From: an uncultured Hyphomicrobiales bacterium
GTDB taxonomy: Bacteria > Pseudomonadota > Alphaproteobacteria > Rhizobiales > Beijerinckiaceae
Reading direction: 5' to 3'
DNA length: 32,003 bases
Assembly: GCA_903877935.1 (NCBI GenBank)
Contig: CAIRGA010000088.1
Location: forward strand, 1 to 32,003
The position numbers and the translations under genes are program-made. This document shows, in pieces, positions 28,647 to 32,003 of this stretch (positions within the stretch are counted from its first letter, which is position 1; every line of letters begins with the position of its first letter). The notes under the pieces were generated by a model. That model did no database searches and was not told where the DNA came from. It saw only the letters and a list, made by a program, of their open reading frames with translations.

Positions 28647-29168
28647 ATGGCTAGTCCGAAGGTGAACAAGATGGAGACCGTGGTCGAAAGTTCCCTTGAA
28701 CGCGACATGGAATTGCCAGATTTCAACGCTGCAATTATGGAGGCCCTCGCTGCCTCAAATCTGCCTATGCCAAACCCAAACCGCGCTGCGCAATTTGCGG
28801 CTCCGGCGTTAATTCCGGCAGAGCATTCAAAGTTTTTTGAAAACTCGGGCATTACCGTTATCGGGCCAACCACAAATTTAGACGGTCACGTGAACAGTGA
28901 AAGCGCCTGCGTTATTTTCGGGCGGGTCAATGGTAATGTCTCTGCTCCGCGCATTGTGTTGGAAATTGGCTGTTATGTGGAAGGCAATCTGAATGCGCGG
29001 TCGGTTAAAATATTAGGCACGCTCAATGGCAATATCATTTGCGATGAAGCAACAGTTTCAGCAAATGGTAAGATCCGAGGCAATATCGCCTATGAAACGA
29101 TTGAGATGGATCGTGGAAGCGAGATTGTGGGTTCGCTCTGGCTTAAGCCAAACCCAGTAAGTGGTTAA
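28647..29168 (+). CDS. Bactofilin family protein (copy 2)
   Basis: 173 aa; GITVIGPTTNLDGHVNSESACVIFGRVNGNVSAPRIVLEIGCYVEGNLNARSVKILGTLNGNIICDEATVSANGKIRGNIAYETIEMDRGSEIVGSL. Confidence 0.9.
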   Translation: MASPKVNKMETVVESSLERDMELPDFNAAIMEALAASNLPMPNPNRAAQFAAPALIPAEHSKFFENSGITVIGPTTNLDGHVNSESACVIFGRVNGNVSAPRIVLEIGCYVEGNLNARSVKILGTLNGNIICDEATVSANGKIRGNIAYETIEMDRGSEIVGSLWLKPNPVSG

Positions 29169-29207
29169 AGCTAAGCCATTCGTTCGTTTCGAGGGGGACA
29201 CCCACCC

Positions 29208-29235
29208 CCGGACCATTGCGCGTCGTCCGGTTTTT
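29208..29235 (+). terminator. Rho-independent terminator after bactofilin pair
   Basis: ccggac-(11 nt)-gtccgg followed by TTTTT. Confidence 0.6.
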
Positions 29236-29329
29236 CCGCTATAAGCGATGTATTCAGTTAGACAACGACTCGTTTGCCACATTGCGTTTGATGGGGAGGA
29301 CGGGCTTAAAACCTAATAGTCGAGGCACC

Positions 29330-29764
29330 ATGTCAAAATTAGCTTCTGCATTCGCCTTGGTCGTAATGGCCGGCCTTTCGACCCCTGCATTTGCGGATTC
29401 ATCCTGCTCTGCAGCGGCGGAAGCATCGGCCAAAAATTATGAACATGAGCAGGGCATTATTTGGGGTAAAATGGGCGGTTCCATCCGTGACTTCAAACAT
29501 GTTCAGCATGAGAATTCTTGGGAAAAGAAGTGCTTGCTCGATGTAAGCTTCAAGATTTCGCACCAAGATGAAATTGTCACAACCCGTTTCCTTGTCGATG
29601 CGCTGCAACGCAAGATTTACGCGACCTATTATGGTGTGGCGAAAAAGAGCAATGAAGAACAGGCTCGTGTGCTGACGTGCAATTATGGCTTTAATTATGA
29701 TGAAGCCAGCTATTGCAAAAGCGAAGCGGAATATGAAGGCGTTGTCGCAACGATGATTAAATAA
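29330..29764 (+). CDS. Small secreted/periplasmic protein of unknown function
   Basis: MSKLASAFALVVMAGLSTPAFADSSC signal peptide; ~144 aa with four Cys in the mature region; start chosen at internal ATG. Confidence 0.75.
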   Translation: MSKLASAFALVVMAGLSTPAFADSSCSAAAEASAKNYEHEQGIIWGKMGGSIRDFKHVQHENSWEKKCLLDVSFKISHQDEIVTTRFLVDALQRKIYATYYGVAKKSNEEQARVLTCNYGFNYDEASYCKSEAEYEGVVATMIK

Positions 29765-29840
29765 AAGGCCCCCGCTTTTGCAGCGGGAGCTTTAAGCTAA
29801 TGACGCGTATCTTGAACCCGCTGTATGTGCAGCGGGTTTT
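29764..29840 (+). terminator. Two tandem hairpins sharing a cccgct/agcggg core
   Basis: cccgct-tttgc-agcggg (29771-29787) with aaag/cttt flanks and aacccgctg-tatgtg-cagcgggtt (29815-29838) followed by tt. Confidence 0.6.
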
Positions 29841-30366
29841 AGTTTGACGCCATTTTGGGACCGGCGCCCGCAGCGTCCGACGTCAGATCAAGCGTCCAAT
29901 AATTCCGATAACGAGAATTAGGCGAGTCGGCGCGTGCCATGCCCATGCGGGTAGCGTCCTTCATCAGCATATTTTCTTTATGGTATGGCGAATTGATCCA
30001 CGCGTTAATGGCATCAACCGCTGAGTCATGCGATGCGCCGACATTTTCAACCGCCGCCGAATTTGTGAAACCAGCACCATTGATGCGGCTTGTGAAATCG
30101 CCGGAAACTTCATGGGTCAATGCATCGCGTGCTGCCATCGCCATGGATTGGTATTTGGCAACTTCAATCAGATTAGCGTCGATAACGACAGGACCAAGGC
30201 CATGGCTGGCGCGGAATTTATTGAGTGCGGCCAAGCCCTCGGCTGATGTATCGCGCACGGTGACGTTGGCGCTTGCCAATTTGGGCGCGCTCGTCGTGTT
30301 GCAGGCAGCAACCGAAAGCGCAAGGGCGGCAACAAGACCGAGATGAAAGGTAGAGAAGCGTGCCAT
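29839..30366 (-). CDS. CAP (SCP/PR1) domain lipoprotein
   Basis: Lipobox LSVAAC; LNKFRASHGLGPVVIDANLIEVAKYQSMAMAARDALTHEVSGDFTSRI...NVGASHDSAVDAINAWINSPYHKENML is CAP-family; start MARFST preferred over 30384. Confidence 0.88.
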   Translation of the reverse strand: MARFSTFHLGLVAALALSVAACNTTSAPKLASANVTVRDTSAEGLAALNKFRASHGLGPVVIDANLIEVAKYQSMAMAARDALTHEVSGDFTSRINGAGFTNSAAVENVGASHDSAVDAINAWINSPYHKENMLMKDATRMGMARADSPNSRYRNYWTLDLTSDAAGAGPKMASN

Positions 30367-30531
30367 GGTATAATCCTTGATCAAGAATTGGTTCGACGAT
30401 GTGCGAAATTTCCTTGTGTTCTATCTAGGTCGAAGCGGCGGATAAGAAAAGGGATTTCCAATGCAACGCACGGTATTTTATCGTTTTAGTGACTTTGGCC
30501 TAGGCTGTTTCGGTCGTCATTGGTGCGGCCA

Positions 30532-31023
30532 TCAGAGCGCTTGTTGCTTGAATTTGAGCCTGGGTCGCCAAACGCCAAGGGCTGTTTGAGCTAAACAAAG
30601 CACTAAAATTGTCACGAGAACCGTCCACTCCGAACCAATGGCTTGGGCTAAACGTTCTGCAGCCTTTGTCGGATCATGGCTCTGCGCCATCTGAGCGGCA
30701 AATTCAGCGGCCTCTACCGCTTTCGATTGGGTTACAGCCAAAGTCGATTCAAACATCGAAAGTCCAAGCAAGGCCTTGGCCCATGCCCAGCGCTTTTGCT
30801 GGTATTGCCGGTGTACAATCATCGCCACTAATCCGCTGACGAGTGAAACGGCGAGGGAGGGTACAAGGAGATATCGGCAGATAAGGCTGATCATTTCCCG
30901 CATATCGGCATATTGCCCTATGCTTGCTTGGGGTGCCATTCTCAGGACGAGTATATAGGCCATCAAGGCACCCAAAAGGCCGCAGGATGAAACGGTATGC
31001 AAAAATTTGACGCTCTGCCGCAT
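30532..31023 (-). CDS. Integral membrane protein, possibly DUF2269-like
   Basis: Several TM segments (FLHTVSSCGLLGALMAYILVL; YLLVPSLAVSLVSGLVAMIV; WTVLVTILVLCLAQTALGVW); start MRQSVK preferred, ORF opens at 31083. Confidence 0.7.
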   Translation of the reverse strand: MRQSVKFLHTVSSCGLLGALMAYILVLRMAPQASIGQYADMREMISLICRYLLVPSLAVSLVSGLVAMIVHRQYQQKRWAWAKALLGLSMFESTLAVTQSKAVEAAEFAAQMAQSHDPTKAAERLAQAIGSEWTVLVTILVLCLAQTALGVWRPRLKFKQQAL

Positions 31024-31112
31024 AGGCCTTCCACTCGAATTGTTCTCTTCTGCGAATACGCAGGCTGTTATCGTTTGGGTCAAAGATTAGATTTCATCGC
31101 ATCAGGCGTCGC

Positions 31113-31700
31113 TTAATCGAGCTTCATGCGAGCTTTTAAGCGGCCTAAGATCTTTTGATAAATGCCGCTAAAATCGAGGATGAAACAGGAATGAATATCT
31201 ACACCATTTCCGATTTCCGTTAGACGCTGCAAAACCTCAAAGGCCAGAACATCACCGATGAGCGGATGTAGGGCATCGTGATTTTTGTTGCCAACGATCA
31301 GCACGTCGTTCCGCGACCAAATATTAATTTCTGTCGGGACGGAGCTTTTAACCCCCGGCTTAGTCACCTTAAGATTAGGCGCAAGTTCGGAGGAGCGTCC
31401 CATCACATCAGTAATGTGATAGCCTATGACACCGGCCATTTTCGGCGTCACACCCATACGAACGAGTTCGGCCGTCACGCCAATATTGACCACCCTGCGC
31501 AGCGTAAAAATTCGGGCGCTGCCTTTACCGAGCGGCTTCATATCCGTTTCGCCGAGCGCAATGATGAGCGGTTCGCGGCTGAGCCAAGCTTTAAGAACAG
31601 TTGTCGTCAGATCAGCCGTAAATGCCGCGTCCCCGAGAAGGAATTGGGGCACGTCTAAAAACCCTTGGATTTGGGCTAAATCTTGATGCGAATAGGTCAT
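31113..31700 (-). CDS. Uncharacterised protein with MerR-like helix-turn-helix segment
   Basis: 195 aa; ARIFTLRRVVNIGVTAELVRMGVTPKMAGVIGYHI resembles a MerR-type HTH; the rest is unassigned. Confidence 0.6.
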   Translation of the reverse strand: MTYSHQDLAQIQGFLDVPQFLLGDAAFTADLTTTVLKAWLSREPLIIALGETDMKPLGKGSARIFTLRRVVNIGVTAELVRMGVTPKMAGVIGYHITDVMGRSSELAPNLKVTKPGVKSSVPTEINIWSRNDVLIVGNKNHDALHPLIGDVLAFEVLQRLTEIGNGVDIHSCFILDFSGIYQKILGRLKARMKLD

Positions 31701-31737
31701 GATCGCTACAAGATACAGTTGTCACTTCCCCTGTCAA

Positions 31738-31784
31738 TGTGGTTAACGATTATGGTTAATGTCTTCTTAAAGCACTTTAACCAT
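31738..31784. promoter_or_regulatory. Cluster of CtrA-like half sites (TTAACCAT on both strands; one TTAA-N7-TTAA)
   Basis: atggttaa 31752-31759, ttaaccat 31777-31784, TTAA-tgtcttc-TTAA 31756-31770, plus ttaa at 31743-31746. Confidence 0.45.
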
Positions 31785-31941
31785 GCACCATTGCGGGGGT
31801 GCGACAAGGAAGTGCGCAGCGATTGCGCGACGCAACGGGTGATTGTTGTTTGCGCGTGCAACAGCCTTGGCGCAATGGGGTGGGGCAGGGTAGACTAGGG
31901 TCAGGACAACAAAACGCAACGCCTGTTTGGATCTTTGAGCA

Positions 31942-32003
31942 ATGCAACGATTAAGCCTTCGCGAAGCGGCCCAATGGTCTGGAACCAACAAGTCAACGAT
32001 CCT
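31942..32003 (+). CDS. Partial helix-turn-helix DNA-binding protein (truncated by window end)
   Basis: Open frame MQRLSLREAAQWSGTNKSTIL resembling LxEAAxxxGxSKSTI HTH N-termini; continues past the window. Confidence 0.5.
   Translation, partial: MQRLSLREAAQWSGTNKSTI

Overview
The window is a gene-dense, mostly housekeeping stretch of an alphaproteobacterial-type chromosome (likely Hyphomicrobiales-like, inferred from gene content and repeat style). About 30 CDS are supported. In order: cysS, a GNAT acetyltransferase, cimA, a hicA/hicB-type toxin-antitoxin pair, a LOG-family protein, a LysM protein, an Atm1-type ABC exporter, psd-pssA, infA, maf, yacG, a secreted PLD-like nuclease, a TPR/OGT-like glycosyltransferase, pgi, an SDR, selO, bioY, a periplasmic DSP-like phosphatase, an AerR/PpaA-like B12-binding protein, a branched-chain amino acid type ABC operon with a fused LivM-LivG, an ABC-F ATPase, two tandem bactofilins, a small secreted protein, a CAP-domain lipoprotein, a membrane protein, a HTH-like protein, and the start of a further HTH protein cut by the window edge. 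I saw no rRNA, tRNA, CRISPR array or transposase. I did not find a clearly new multi-gene system. The most interesting signals are intergenic: a palindromic repeat flanked by an imperfect duplication of the last ~34 nt of cysS; a second dyad repeat beside it; a perfect 14-bp inverted repeat ahead of hicAB; CtrA-like TTAA-N7-TTAA/TTAACCAT clusters upstream of the PLD nuclease and of the right-end HTH gene pair; and a three-way-junction-like terminator after livF. All calls come from reading the sequence and supplied translations; no database search was run.
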